Assembly: GCF_033366695.1 (NCBI RefSeq)
Contig: NZ_JAOBTQ010000001.1
Location: 3,348,001-3,412,000, forward strand
Source of the DNA: Streptomyces sp. SCL15-4
GTDB lineage: Bacteria > Actinomycetota > Actinomycetes > Streptomycetales > Streptomycetaceae
Length of the DNA stretch: 64,000 nt
Direction of reading: 5' to 3'
The position numbers were made by a program, and so were the translations under genes. Below, piece after piece: positions 53,635 through 62,379 of this stretch (position 1 is its first letter; every line of letters starts with the position of its first letter). A model generated the notes under the pieces. It ran no database searches. It was not told the DNA's origin and saw only the letters and a program-made list of their open reading frames with translations.

Positions 53635-54918
53635 TCAGGCGATGCGCTCCAGGACCACCGGCGTGGCCTGGAAGTCCGTGCCCGGCGCCGCGATGTCGTA
53701 CGAACCCGCCACCGCCTGGAGGGCGTACTCGAAGCGCTCCGGGGTGTCGGTGTGGAGGGTCAGCAGGGGCTGGCCCTCGGTCACCCGGTCGCCCGGCCTG
53801 GCGTGGAGCTCCACGCCCGCCGCCGCCTGCACCGGGTCCTCCTTGCGGGCGCGGCCGGCGCCCAGGCGCCAGGCGGCGATGCCGATGTCGTAGGCGTCGA
53901 GGCGGGTCAGGACGCCGGTGGACGGCGCCTTCACCACGTGCTGCTCCTTCGACGTGGGCAGCGGGGCGTCCGGGTCGCCGCCCTGGGCCGCGATCATCCG
54001 GCGCCAGACGTCCATCGCCGAGCCGTCGGCCAGCGCCTTCGCGGGGTCGGCGTCCTTCAGTCCGGCGGCGTCCAGCATCTCGCGGGCCAGCGCGAGCGTC
54101 AGCTCCACCACGTCCGCGGGGCCGCCGCCGGCCAGGACCTCCACGGACTCGCGGACCTCCAGGGCGTTGCCGGCCGTAAGACCGAGCGGGGTGGCCATGT
54201 CCGTCAGCAGCGCGACCGTCCTCACGCCGTGGTCGGTGCCGAGGCCGACCATCGTGGACGCCAGTTCGCGGGCGTCCTCGATGGTCTTCATGAAGGCGCC
54301 CGAGCCGACCTTCACGTCCAGCACCAGCGAGCCGGTGCCCTCGGCGATCTTCTTGGACATGATCGAGGAGGCGATCAGCGGGATGGCTTCCACCGTGCCG
54401 GTCACGTCACGGAGCGCGTAGAGCTTCTTGTCCGCGGGGGCCAGGCCGTCGCCCGCCGCGCAGATCACCGCGCCGGTGGTGTCGAGGACGTCCAGCATCT
54501 CCTCGTTGGAGAGCAGCGCGCGCCAGCCGGGGATCGACTCCAGCTTGTCCAGGGTGCCGCCGGTGTGGCCGAGGCCCCGGCCGGAGAGCTGCGGGACGGC
54601 GGCGCCGCAGGCCGCGACGAGCGGGGCCAGCGGCAGGGTGATCTTGTCGCCGACGCCGCCCGTGGAGTGCTTGTCGGCGGTCGGGCGGGACAGCGCAGAG
54701 AAGTCCATGCGCTCGCCGGAGGCGATCATGGCCGCCGTCCAGCGGGCGATCTCGCGGCGGTTCATGCCGTTCAGCAGGATCGCCATGGCGAGCGCGGACA
54801 TCTGCTCGTCGGCGACCTCGCCACGGGTGTACGCGTCGATGACCCAGTCGATCTGCTGGTCGGTCAGCTCGCCGCGGTCCCGCTTGGTGCGGATGACGGA
54901 GATGGCGTCCATGGCCAT
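53635..54918 (-). CDS. deoA: Thymidine phosphorylase
   Basis: 427 residues. Phosphorolyses thymidine and other pyrimidine deoxynucleosides to base and deoxyribose-1-phosphate. Signatures: KRDRGELTDQQIDWVIDAYT, KHSTGGVGDKITLPLAPLVA, SGRGLGHTGGTLDKLE, VKVGSGAFMK and a C-terminal PYNP domain. GGAAGGAAG precedes ATG 54918. It lies downstream of cdd, from which it is separated by a strong hairpin. Confidence 0.96.
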   Translation of the reverse strand: MAMDAISVIRTKRDRGELTDQQIDWVIDAYTRGEVADEQMSALAMAILLNGMNRREIARWTAAMIASGERMDFSALSRPTADKHSTGGVGDKITLPLAPLVAACGAAVPQLSGRGLGHTGGTLDKLESIPGWRALLSNEEMLDVLDTTGAVICAAGDGLAPADKKLYALRDVTGTVEAIPLIASSIMSKKIAEGTGSLVLDVKVGSGAFMKTIEDARELASTMVGLGTDHGVRTVALLTDMATPLGLTAGNALEVRESVEVLAGGGPADVVELTLALAREMLDAAGLKDADPAKALADGSAMDVWRRMIAAQGGDPDAPLPTSKEQHVVKAPSTGVLTRLDAYDIGIAAWRLGAGRARKEDPVQAAAGVELHARPGDRVTEGQPLLTLHTDTPERFEYALQAVAGSYDIAAPGTDFQATPVVLERIA

Positions 54919-54948
54919 GGCTGGGGCTTCCTTCCGGAGGTGCGAAGT

Positions 54949-54985
54949 GTGCGGCCCCCCTGCGGACGAGGCAGGGGGGCCGCAC
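54949..54985 (-). terminator. 15-bp hairpin between cdd and deoA
   Basis: GTGCGGCCCCCCTGC (54949-54963) and GCAGGGGGGCCGCAC (54971-54985) form a perfect 15-bp stem with a 7-nt loop, starting 5 bases after the cdd stop and ending about 30 bases before the deoA start. There is no T-run. It may be a partial terminator that lowers deoA expression or a mRNA-stabilising hairpin. Confidence 0.75.
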
Positions 54986-54989
54986 GGCG

Positions 54990-55394
54990 TTACTGGGTGA
55001 GATGGTCCGGGCCGAAGGCCTGGGGCAGCATCTCGGAGAGCGGGAGTACGCCGGCCGGGGTGTCCAGGAGCAGGTCCGGGCCGCCGAACTCGTAGAGCAG
55101 CTGGCGGCAGCGGCCGCACGGGACCAGCGGGGCGCCGGTGCCGTCGACGCAGGTGAAGTGCGTCAGCCGGCCGCCGCCGGTGCGCTGGAGCTCGGAGACC
55201 AGGCCGCACTCGGCGCACAGGCCGAGGCCGTAGGAGGCGTTCTCGACGTTGCAGCCGGTGACCGTGCGGCCGTCGTCGACCAGGGCCGCGACCCCGACCG
55301 GATAGCCCGAGTAGGGGGCGTAGGCGTGGGCCATGGCCTCCCGTGCCCGGGCGCGCAGCGGCTCCCAGTCGAAGGTGTCCTCCTCGCGGGTCAC
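54990..55394 (-). CDS. cdd: Cytidine deaminase
   Basis: 134 residues. Deaminates cytidine and deoxycytidine. Zinc ligands Cys about 60 (GLCAECG, with catalytic Glu 62), Cys 93 and Cys 96 (PCGRCRQ); CNVENASYGLGL and YAPYSGYPVG are family signatures; the short form is tetrameric. GTG 55394 overlaps the stop codon of the permease gene upstream (GTGA), so it belongs to the transporter operon. Confidence 0.95.
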   Translation of the reverse strand: MTREEDTFDWEPLRARAREAMAHAYAPYSGYPVGVAALVDDGRTVTGCNVENASYGLGLCAECGLVSELQRTGGGRLTHFTCVDGTGAPLVPCGRCRQLLYEFGGPDLLLDTPAGVLPLSEMLPQAFGPDHLTQ

Positions 55395-56677
55395 TTGCCC
55401 TGGCCCTTCCGGTAGCGCATGCCGTCCGCCTTGGGCATCCGCAGCCGCTGCGCGGACAGCGACAGCACGAGCAGTGTGACGACGTACGGCGTGGCGCCCA
55501 CGAAGTCGCTCGGGACCTCGTCGGTGAGCAGGTACCAGACCAGCACCAGCGCGGCCGTGACGGCGCTGACCACGCCCTGGACCACGGCCTTCTTGTACAG
55601 CTTCCAGCCGGCCAGCAGCGCGAGCAGGACGACCAGGAGCAGCAGCAGCGCGTGCACGGTGACACCGCCGTTGCGCAGTTGGAGGGCGTCGGAGTAGCCG
55701 AACAGGCCCGCGCCCATGGCCAGCCCGCCGGGCCGCCAGTTGCCGAAGATCATGGCGGCGAGACCGATGTAGCCGCGGCCCGCGGTCTGGCCCTCCAGAT
55801 AGGTGTGCGAGGTGACCAGCGCGAGGAACGCGCCGCCGAGGCCGGCGAGGCCGCCGGAGACGGCGACGGCCGCGTACTTGTACCGGTAGACGTTGACGCC
55901 GAGGGACTCCGCGGCGACTGGGTTCTCGCCGCAGGAGCGCAGCCGCAGCCCGAACGGCGTGCGCCACAGCAGCCACCAGCTGCCGACGAACAGCAGCACC
56001 GCCACGATGGTGATCACGGACAGGTTGGTGACCAGGCCGCCGATGATGCCGGCGAGGTCGGAGACCAGGAACCAGTGGTGCTTCTCGATGGAGGCGAGGC
56101 CGTCCGACAGACCGGGGACGGTGATGTCGGGCAGCGAGTCCGCGGGCGGCGACTGCTTGGGGTTGCCGCCTCCCTGGGCGGCGTCGCCGTCGGCGAAGAA
56201 CAGCTTGGCGAGGTACTGGGTGGCGCCGAGCGCGAGCAGGTTGACGGCGACACCGGAGACGATGTGGTCGACACCGAAGGTGATGGTGGCGACGGCGTGC
56301 ACCAGGCCGCCGAGGACACCGAAGCCGATGCCGCACAGCAGGCCGAGCCAGGGGCTGGACTGCCAGCCGACCCAGCCGGCGCCGAAGGTGCCGAGGATCA
56401 TCATGCCTTCGAGGCCGATGTTGACCACGCCGGCCCGCTCGGACCACAGGCCCGCGAGTCCGGCGAGGCCGATCGGCACGGCCAGGCCGAGCGCGGCGGC
56501 GACCTGGCCGGAGGAGTCCAGCTGCTGGGAGTCGGTGATCATGCGGACGGCCGCGAGGAGCAGCAGGGCGCCGGCGACGATCACGAGGATCCGGCCGAGC
56601 GAGCGGCCCGTGCGCTGAGGCGCGCCGGGCGCCTTGGGCGCCGCGGGCGGCGGCGTGTCGGTCATCGTGGCAGTCAT
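55391..56677 (-). CDS. Nucleoside ABC transporter permease 2 (BPD_transp_2 family)
   Basis: 428 residues, about ten transmembrane helices, with the RbsC/NupC-type core (SERAGVVNIGLEGMMILGTF; FGLRLRSCGENPVAAESLGV). A Pro/Ala-rich cytoplasmic N-terminus of about 25 residues precedes helix 1. The start ATG 56677 shares a base with the stop codon of permease 1. Works with the permease, ATPase and BMP lipoprotein encoded upstream. Confidence 0.93.
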   Translation of the reverse strand: MTATMTDTPPPAAPKAPGAPQRTGRSLGRILVIVAGALLLLAAVRMITDSQQLDSSGQVAAALGLAVPIGLAGLAGLWSERAGVVNIGLEGMMILGTFGAGWVGWQSSPWLGLLCGIGFGVLGGLVHAVATITFGVDHIVSGVAVNLLALGATQYLAKLFFADGDAAQGGGNPKQSPPADSLPDITVPGLSDGLASIEKHHWFLVSDLAGIIGGLVTNLSVITIVAVLLFVGSWWLLWRTPFGLRLRSCGENPVAAESLGVNVYRYKYAAVAVSGGLAGLGGAFLALVTSHTYLEGQTAGRGYIGLAAMIFGNWRPGGLAMGAGLFGYSDALQLRNGGVTVHALLLLLVVLLALLAGWKLYKKAVVQGVVSAVTAALVLVWYLLTDEVPSDFVGATPYVVTLLVLSLSAQRLRMPKADGMRYRKGQGK

Positions 56678-57807
56678 CACGCCACCTCCTGCTTCTTCGT
56701 CGGGGCGGCGGCGGCCTGGGCGGCGAGTTCCGCGCCGACCCGCTGCTGCTGGCGCTTGAGGCCGTAGCGTCGGACGACCTCGTAGGCGATCACGACGCAC
56801 AGGACGATGACGCCCTGGATCACGCCGAGGATCTCCTTGTCGTAGCCCTGGAACTCCAGGTGGTTGGTGGTGCGCTCCAGGAAGCCCCAGAGCAGGGCGC
56901 CGAGCGCGATGCCGATCGGGTTGTTGCGGCCGAGCAGCGCGATGGCGATGCCGGTGAAGCCGATCCCGGTGGGGAAGCTGTTGTCGTACTGGTGGCTCTC
57001 GTTGAGCAGGGTCGGCATGCCGATCAGACCGGCCACCGCACCCGAGATGATCATGCTGGTGGCGACCATCTTCTTCACCGACACACCGCTCGCGGCGGCG
57101 GCGCTCTCGGACTGGCCGACGGTGCGCAGGTCGAAGCCGAACCGGGTGCGGCCGAGCACGAACCAGTAGGCGAGGCCGACGATCACGGCGACGACGATGA
57201 AGCCGTCCAGCACGCCGGCCGGGCCGGTGTCGATGCTGAAGAAGAACGAGGACGACGGCAGCGGCTCGGTGGAGACCAGGGTGCCGCCCTGCTGGAGTTC
57301 GCCGAGCCGCTCGGGCTGGAGCAGATAGCCGATGACGGCGGTGGCGATGGAGTTCAGCATGATGGTCGCGATGACCTCGCTGACGCCGCGGGTCACCTTC
57401 AGCACACCGGCGATGGCCGCCCACAGGGCGCCGGTCGCCATGGCGCAGATCATGATCAGCGGGATGGCGATCCAGCCGGGCACGGCCAGCGCGCCGCCGA
57501 GGACGGCGGCGATGAACGCGGCGAGCCGGTACTGGCCGTCGACACCGATGTTGAACAGGTTCATCCGGAAGCCGACGGCGACCGCGATACCGGCCAGGTA
57601 GTACGTCGTGGCCTTGTTCAGGATGTAGACCTGGCTGTCGCTGGCGAAGCCGTAGGTCATCATGTCGCTGAACGCTGCGCCGGGGTTCTTGCCGGTCGCG
57701 AGGATCACCAGGGCGGTGACGACGAGCGCGGCGACGACCGCCAGCAGCGGCGCGGCGATGCCGAGGGCCAGCCGCTCCTTGTCGATGCGTGAGGTCAGCT
57801 TGTTCAT
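56677..57807 (-). CDS. Nucleoside ABC transporter permease 1 (BPD_transp_2 family)
   Basis: 376 residues with about nine or ten helices; EAA-like segment [20 protein letters not shown] and [20 protein letters not shown] as in YufP/NupB. ATG 57807 overlaps the ATPase stop codon (ATGA). Part of the import operon. Confidence 0.93.
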   Translation of the reverse strand: MNKLTSRIDKERLALGIAAPLLAVVAALVVTALVILATGKNPGAAFSDMMTYGFASDSQVYILNKATTYYLAGIAVAVGFRMNLFNIGVDGQYRLAAFIAAVLGGALAVPGWIAIPLIMICAMATGALWAAIAGVLKVTRGVSEVIATIMLNSIATAVIGYLLQPERLGELQQGGTLVSTEPLPSSSFFFSIDTGPAGVLDGFIVVAVIVGLAYWFVLGRTRFGFDLRTVGQSESAAAASGVSVKKMVATSMIISGAVAGLIGMPTLLNESHQYDNSFPTGIGFTGIAIALLGRNNPIGIALGALLWGFLERTTNHLEFQGYDKEILGVIQGVIVLCVVIAYEVVRRYGLKRQQQRVGAELAAQAAAAPTKKQEVA

Positions 57808-59363
57808 CGCTCGTCGTCCTCTGTGTGCTCCAGGTGGCCGGTGGCCGCACCCGTCATGGCGGAGCCCAGCTCTTCGGGGGTGATGGTGGCGGGGTCGGCG
57901 TCGGCGACCAGACGGCCCCGGTACATCACCCGCAGGGTGTCGGAGAGGCCGATCAGCTCGTCGAGGTCGGCGGAGATCAGCAGCACGGCCAGGCCCTCGC
58001 GGCGGGCCTCGCGGATGTAGTCCCAGATGGCGGCCTGCGCGCCGACGTCCACACCGCGGGTGGGGTGGGCGGCGATGAGCAGCTTGGGGTGGTGGCTCAT
58101 CTCGCGGCCGACGATCAGCTTCTGCTGGTTGCCGCCGGACAGCGAGGCCGCGGTCACGTCGATGCCAGGGGTGCGGACGTCGTACGACTTCACGATCCGC
58201 TCGGTGTCGGCGCGGGCCGCCTTGATGTCGAGCAGCGCGCCGCGCGAGTTGGGCTTCTCGCTGACGTGGCCGAGGATGCGGTTCTCCCACAGCGGCGCTT
58301 CCAGCAGCAGGCCGTGGCGGTGGCGGTCCTCGGGGATGTAGCCGATGCCGGCCAGGCGGCGGTCACGGGTGGCCGCGCCGGAGATGTCCGCGCCGTCGAG
58401 CGTGACGACGCCGGCGTCGGGCTGCCGCATGCCCATGATCGCCTCGACCAGCTCGGACTGGCCGTTGCCCTCCACGCCGGCGATGCCGAGGACCTCGCCC
58501 TTGCGGATGGTGAAGGAGATCTCGTCCAGGATGACCCGCTCGATGCCGTCGAGGCCGGTCTGCGTCAGGTGCAGGCCGTCCAGCGTCAGCATGGGGACGT
58601 CCGTGACGGTGGACTCCTCGGTGTCCGGCGTGGGCAGCTCGCTGCCGACCATCAGCTCGGCGAGCTGCTTGGGGGTGGTGGTGCGCGGGTCGGCCGTGCC
58701 GACGGTGGTGCCGCGCCGGATGACGGTGATCTCGTCGGCGACCGACAGCACCTCGCCCAGCTTGTGGGAGATGAAGATGACGGTGAGGCCCTCGGCCTTC
58801 AGCTCGCGCAGGTTGTCGAAGAGCGCGTCGACCTCCTGCGGCACGAGCACGGCGGTCGGCTCGTCGAGGATGAGGGTGCGGGCGCCGCGGTAGAGGACCT
58901 TGAGGATCTCCACGCGCTGGCGGTCGGCGACGCCCAGCTCCTCCACGAGGACGTCGGGCCGGACGTTCAGGCTGTACGCGTCCGAGATCTCCTTGATGCG
59001 GGCGCGGGCCCGGCCCCCGATGCCGTACAGCTTCTCCGCGCCGAGGACGACGTTCTCCAGCACGGTGAGGTTGTCGGCGAGCATGAAGTGCTGGTGCACC
59101 ATGCCGATGCCGCGGGCGATGGCGTCGCCGGGGTTGTGCAGGACGACCTGCTCGCCATTGACCGTGATGGTGCCCTCGTCCGGCTGCTGCATGCCGTAGA
59201 GGATCTTCATCAGGGTGGACTTGCCGGCGCCGTTCTCACCGCACAGGGCGTGGACGGTGCCCGTGCGTACGGTGATGTCGATGTCGCGGTTGGCGACGAC
59301 GCCGGGGAAACGCTTGGTGATGCCGCGCAGTTCGACGGCAGCGGGCGGGCTGGACGCGTTGAT
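57804..59363 (-). CDS. Nucleoside ABC transporter ATPase (RbsA/YufO type, two NBDs), start codon apparently ATC
   Basis: About 519 residues with two ATPase domains. NBD1: Walker [10 protein letters not shown] (about 42-50), signature near [13 protein letters not shown], Walker [15 protein letters not shown]2: a degenerate Walker [14 protein letters not shown] and signature [15 protein letters not shown], usual for this family. The reading frame runs upstream through Walker A to GAGGAGAG, and between that Shine-Dalgarno and Walker A the frame holds no ATG, GTG or TTG; ATC 59363 is at the ideal distance (6 bases). The first ATG (59210) would delete Walker A. Confidence 0.88.
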   Translation of the reverse strand: MNASSPPAAVELRGITKRFPGVVANRDIDITVRTGTVHALCGENGAGKSTLMKILYGMQQPDEGTITVNGEQVVLHNPGDAIARGIGMVHQHFMLADNLTVLENVVLGAEKLYGIGGRARARIKEISDAYSLNVRPDVLVEELGVADRQRVEILKVLYRGARTLILDEPTAVLVPQEVDALFDNLRELKAEGLTVIFISHKLGEVLSVADEITVIRRGTTVGTADPRTTTPKQLAELMVGSELPTPDTEESTVTDVPMLTLDGLHLTQTGLDGIERVILDEISFTIRKGEVLGIAGVEGNGQSELVEAIMGMRQPDAGVVTLDGADISGAATRDRRLAGIGYIPEDRHRHGLLLEAPLWENRILGHVSEKPNSRGALLDIKAARADTERIVKSYDVRTPGIDVTAASLSGGNQQKLIVGREMSHHPKLLIAAHPTRGVDVGAQAAIWDYIREARREGLAVLLISADLDELIGLSDTLRVMYRGRLVADADPATITPEELGSAMTGAATGHLEHTEDDER

Positions 59364-59437
59364 GGCGCACTCTCCTCGGGGAAAGAGGCTGCGGGGAGGG
59401 GGCAGGGCGTCGGCGACGCTAGCGCGCCAACTCCGCG

Positions 59438-59449
59438 CTACACGCGTAG
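59438..59449 (-). promoter_or_regulatory. CTACACGCGTAG, near copy of the nucleoside operator
   Basis: One mismatch from CTACGCGCGTAG, 75 bp upstream of the ABC ATPase start and between the BMP terminator and the operon. It suggests a separate regulated promoter for the transporter genes. Confidence 0.65.
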
Positions 59450-59505
59450 AGTTGACACATTGTTATGGCCCGGCGGGGGGCTGGGGAGGCCCCCGCGCCG
59501 AGCCC

Positions 59506-59521
59506 GGGTCCGAGCGGACCC
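59506..59521 (-). terminator. Short hairpin after the BMP lipoprotein gene
   Basis: GGGTCC (59506-59511) and GGACCC (59516-59521) with a 4-nt loop, just beyond the stop codon at 59528. It may allow high expression of the binding protein relative to the transporter. Confidence 0.5.
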
Positions 59522-59527
59522 CTCAGG

Positions 59528-60583
59528 TCACGGAGTGGTCTTGACCTTGATGGAGCCGTCGACGATCTTCTTCTTCGCCGCGTCCAGCTTGGCCTGGATG
59601 TCGTCGATGAAGCCACCGCTCGGGGAGAGCTTCACGCCGTCCTGGGCGAGGGCGTAGGTGTGGGTGCCGCTCAGCGGCTTGTCGTCGCGGACGGACTTGA
59701 CGAAGTCGTACACGCCGAGGTCCACGTTCTTGACCATCGAGGTCAGGATCGCGTTCTTGTACTTGGCCAGACCCGGGACGTTGTACTGGTCCGAGTCCAC
59801 GCCTATCGCCCAGGCGCCCTTCTTGCCGGCGACGGCCTCGATGGCGCCGTTGCCGGAGGAGCCGGCCGCCGTGTAGACGACGTCGGCGCCGTTGTCCAGC
59901 ATGCCCTGCGCGGCCTCCTTGCCCTTGTCGGGGCTGGCGAAGCCGGAGGTGTCCGAGCCGTGGGACAGGTACTGCGTGTCGACCTTGATCTTCGGGTCGG
60001 TGTCCTTGACGCCCTGGACGTAGCCCGCCTCGAACTTCTTGATCAGCGGGACGTCGACACCGCCGATGAAGCCGACGTGCTTCGACTTGCTCTTCAGCGC
60101 GGCGGCGACACCGGCCAGGTAGGAGCCCTGCTCCTCGGTGAAGGTGATGCTGTCGACGTTGTCGCCGTTCACGACCGAGTCGACGATGCCGAAGCTGGTC
60201 TTCGGGTACTTCGCGGCGACCTTGGTCATGGAGGCGGCGTAGGCGTAGCCGATGCCGACGATCGGGTTGTAGCCGGCCTCCGCCAGGTCCGAGAGGCGCT
60301 GCTCGCGGTCGGCCTCGGTGTCCGAGGTCTTGGCGGTCAGCTCCTTGATCTCGCCGCCGAACTCCTTCTTCGCCTTGTCGGCACCGCGCGCGGCGGAGTC
60401 GTTGAAGGACCGGTCGCCACGGCCGCCGACATCGAAGGCGAGGCCGACCTTGACGCCCTTGCCGCCGCCGGCGGAGGACGAGGGGGACTCCTTCTCGGAG
60501 GACGTGCTGCCACAGGCAGTGGCAGTCACGGCGAGAGCTGCGGACGCGATACACGCAGCAGAAAGCTTGGCTACCCGGCGCAC
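59528..60583 (-). CDS. BMP family nucleoside-binding lipoprotein
   Basis: 351 residues. Lipobox in VTATAC|GS at about 20-26, Ser/Gly linker, then a type I periplasmic-binding fold typical of BmpA/PnrA/Med proteins (VGLAFDVGGRGDRSFNDSAA; GYNPIVGIGYAYAASM; ITFTEEQGSYLAGVAAALKS; GADVVYTAAGSSGNGAI). It captures nucleosides outside the membrane for the ABC transporter encoded just downstream. GTG 60583 follows AAGGAG. Its promoter region carries the shared operator. Confidence 0.95.
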   Translation of the reverse strand: MRRVAKLSAACIASAALAVTATACGSTSSEKESPSSSAGGGKGVKVGLAFDVGGRGDRSFNDSAARGADKAKKEFGGEIKELTAKTSDTEADREQRLSDLAEAGYNPIVGIGYAYAASMTKVAAKYPKTSFGIVDSVVNGDNVDSITFTEEQGSYLAGVAAALKSKSKHVGFIGGVDVPLIKKFEAGYVQGVKDTDPKIKVDTQYLSHGSDTSGFASPDKGKEAAQGMLDNGADVVYTAAGSSGNGAIEAVAGKKGAWAIGVDSDQYNVPGLAKYKNAILTSMVKNVDLGVYDFVKSVRDDKPLSGTHTYALAQDGVKLSPSGGFIDDIQAKLDAAKKKIVDGSIKVKTTP

Positions 60584-60934
60584 GGGAAGGCTCCTTCACC
60601 TGACCTGAGCGCCATGTCGGCGCTTGATGGGAGCACCATGTCAGTGCTCCGGCCGAGTCGCCCGTTCGGCGTCGGCTTCGCGGCATCGTAACGCGCGTAG
60701 ATGTCGCAAAAAACCCTCTCGCGAAGCCGTTATCGATTCGAGGCAAACACCACCTGAACTCGGACTCCCGGTCGTATACCGACCGTGTCGCCGACCGTGT
60801 GCGAATGGCTCGGATCCGTGTTGCGCCGGAGGGGGGAACGGCTCCGGAGCCGTCCGGACATCCCTGCGCGCCGGCCGCACGGCCCCCTTCCGCACCGGCC
60901 GCACGGCCTCCCCCGGCGGCCCCGGCCGCCCCGG
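60584..60934. other. Intergenic region upstream of the BMP gene
   Basis: About 350 bases. The part 60660-60730 is AT-richer and holds the BMP promoter with its operator. The rest to 60934 lies behind the M20 hydrolase gene (its stop side) and shows no coding frame. Confidence 0.55.
60689..60700 (-). promoter_or_regulatory. TAACGCGCGTAG, near copy of the nucleoside operator at the BMP promoter
   Basis: It matches 10 of 12 bases of CTACGCGCGTAG. Read on the minus strand the site extends to CATCTACGCGCGTTACGATG, with outer CATC/GATG arms, and overlaps a candidate -10 TACGAT about 17 bases after a T-run. Confidence 0.65.
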
Positions 60935-62170
60935 TCAGTCCTGGTCCGTCGTGGAATCCAGGAAGGCGGCGGCGGTGAACATCTCCACGCCCACCGTGAT
61001 CGCGTGCTCGTCGGCGTCGAAGTCGCCTTGGTGCAGGTCGCGGATCCGGTGCTCGCCGGGCCGGCACACGCCGAGCCGGGCCAGCGCGCCCGGGACGTGC
61101 TCCAGGTACCAGGAGAAGTCCTCGCCGCCGAGGCTCTGCTGGGTGCTCTCCACCGACTTCGTGCCGCGCCGGGCGACCATGGCCCGGCGCAGCAGCTCGG
61201 TGGTCTCCCGGTCGTTGACGACCGGCGGCACTCCGCGCACATAGGTGATCTCGGACTTGGCCCGGTGCAGGGTGGCGACCTCGTCGATGGCCGCGTGCAC
61301 GACGTCCGGGGCCTCCCGCCAGGTCTCCAGGTCCAGGCAGCGCACCGTCCCGGACAGCTCCGCGTGCTGCGGGACCACGTTCGGGGCGTGTCCGGACTCG
61401 ATCCGGCCCCAGGTGAGGGCGAGGCCGGCCCGGGTGTCGACCCGGCGGGCGATCAGCGCGGGCACGTCGACGGCCACCCGGGCGGCGGCGGTGACCAGGT
61501 CGGTGGTCAGGTGCGGGCGGGCGGTGTGCCCGCCGGGGCCGTCGAGGGCCACCTCCAGGCAGTCGCAGGCGCTGGTGATCGGCCCGTGCCGCAGCCCGAT
61601 CTTCCCGGCCTCCACCCTGGGGTCGCAGTGCACGGCGAGGATCCGGCCGACCCCGCTCAGCGCGCCGTCGTCGATGGAGGCCAGGGCCCCGCCGGGCAAC
61701 ACCTCCTCGGCGGGCTGGAAGATCAACCGCACCGGACGCGGCAGCAGGCCCTTGGCGTGCAGGTCGGCGAGGACCAGCCCGGTGCCGAGGACGACGGTGG
61801 TGTGCACGTCGTGACCGCAGGCGTGGGCCCGGTCCGGCACGGTCGAGCGGTACGCGCAGCCGTCCTTGGTGTCCGGGATGGGCAGCGCGTCGATGTCGGC
61901 GCGCAGCGCGAGCAGCGGCACCTTGGACCGCTCACCCTCCGCGAGCCCGATGTCACAGACGAGTCCGGTGCCGGTGCCGAGCACACGGGGCCTGAGCCCG
62001 GCTTGCTCCAGCCGCTCCTTGATCGCGGCGGTCGTACGGAACTCCTGGTTGCCAAGCTCGGGATGCATGTGCAAGTCGCGCCGGAAGGCGACGAGTTCGG
62101 CGTGCAGGGACTCGCTCAGCACGCCGGGGAGCACATCCCCCGAAAGGCCGGACTCGGACTCTAGGGACAT
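60935..62170 (-). CDS. M20 family metallo-amidohydrolase
   Basis: 411 residues. M20D signatures: RRDLHMHPELGNQEFRT, LRADIDALPI, HACGHDVHTT (metal Cys/His), QPAEEVLPGG, and GGEDFSWYLEHVPGAL near the end. These enzymes hydrolyse N-acyl or N-carbamoyl amino acids or similar amides. The gene lies behind the BMP gene's promoter region on the same strand; a link to nucleoside use is not evident. ATG 62170 is preceded by GAGGGTGAAG. Confidence 0.92.
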   Translation of the reverse strand: MSLESESGLSGDVLPGVLSESLHAELVAFRRDLHMHPELGNQEFRTTAAIKERLEQAGLRPRVLGTGTGLVCDIGLAEGERSKVPLLALRADIDALPIPDTKDGCAYRSTVPDRAHACGHDVHTTVVLGTGLVLADLHAKGLLPRPVRLIFQPAEEVLPGGALASIDDGALSGVGRILAVHCDPRVEAGKIGLRHGPITSACDCLEVALDGPGGHTARPHLTTDLVTAAARVAVDVPALIARRVDTRAGLALTWGRIESGHAPNVVPQHAELSGTVRCLDLETWREAPDVVHAAIDEVATLHRAKSEITYVRGVPPVVNDRETTELLRRAMVARRGTKSVESTQQSLGGEDFSWYLEHVPGALARLGVCRPGEHRIRDLHQGDFDADEHAITVGVEMFTAAAFLDSTTDQD

Positions 62171-62379
62171 CAATTGCTTCACCCTCTGAAGGGTAGAACG
62201 CCCACCGTTCAACTACCCCCGGAATGACGAAACTTCAGTCCGTTAGGGGACGTAAATCTGACCGGCGGACGCATGGCTGCGGACTCTGGCGGGTAAACCC
62301 TCTGCTTCTCTCCTTCCACGCATACCACGCCTCGACGGGATCACGCGCGCGATATCCGCGAACGGACCCGCCGGCTCCG

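Noticed and set aside
57804..59210. Taking ATG 59210 as the ATPase start
   Set aside because: It would remove the Walker A motif and the first 51 conserved codons.
59450..59475. Plus-strand TTGACA followed by TTGTTATGG as a promoter
   Set aside because: No plus-strand gene follows; the surrounding genes are all on the minus strand.
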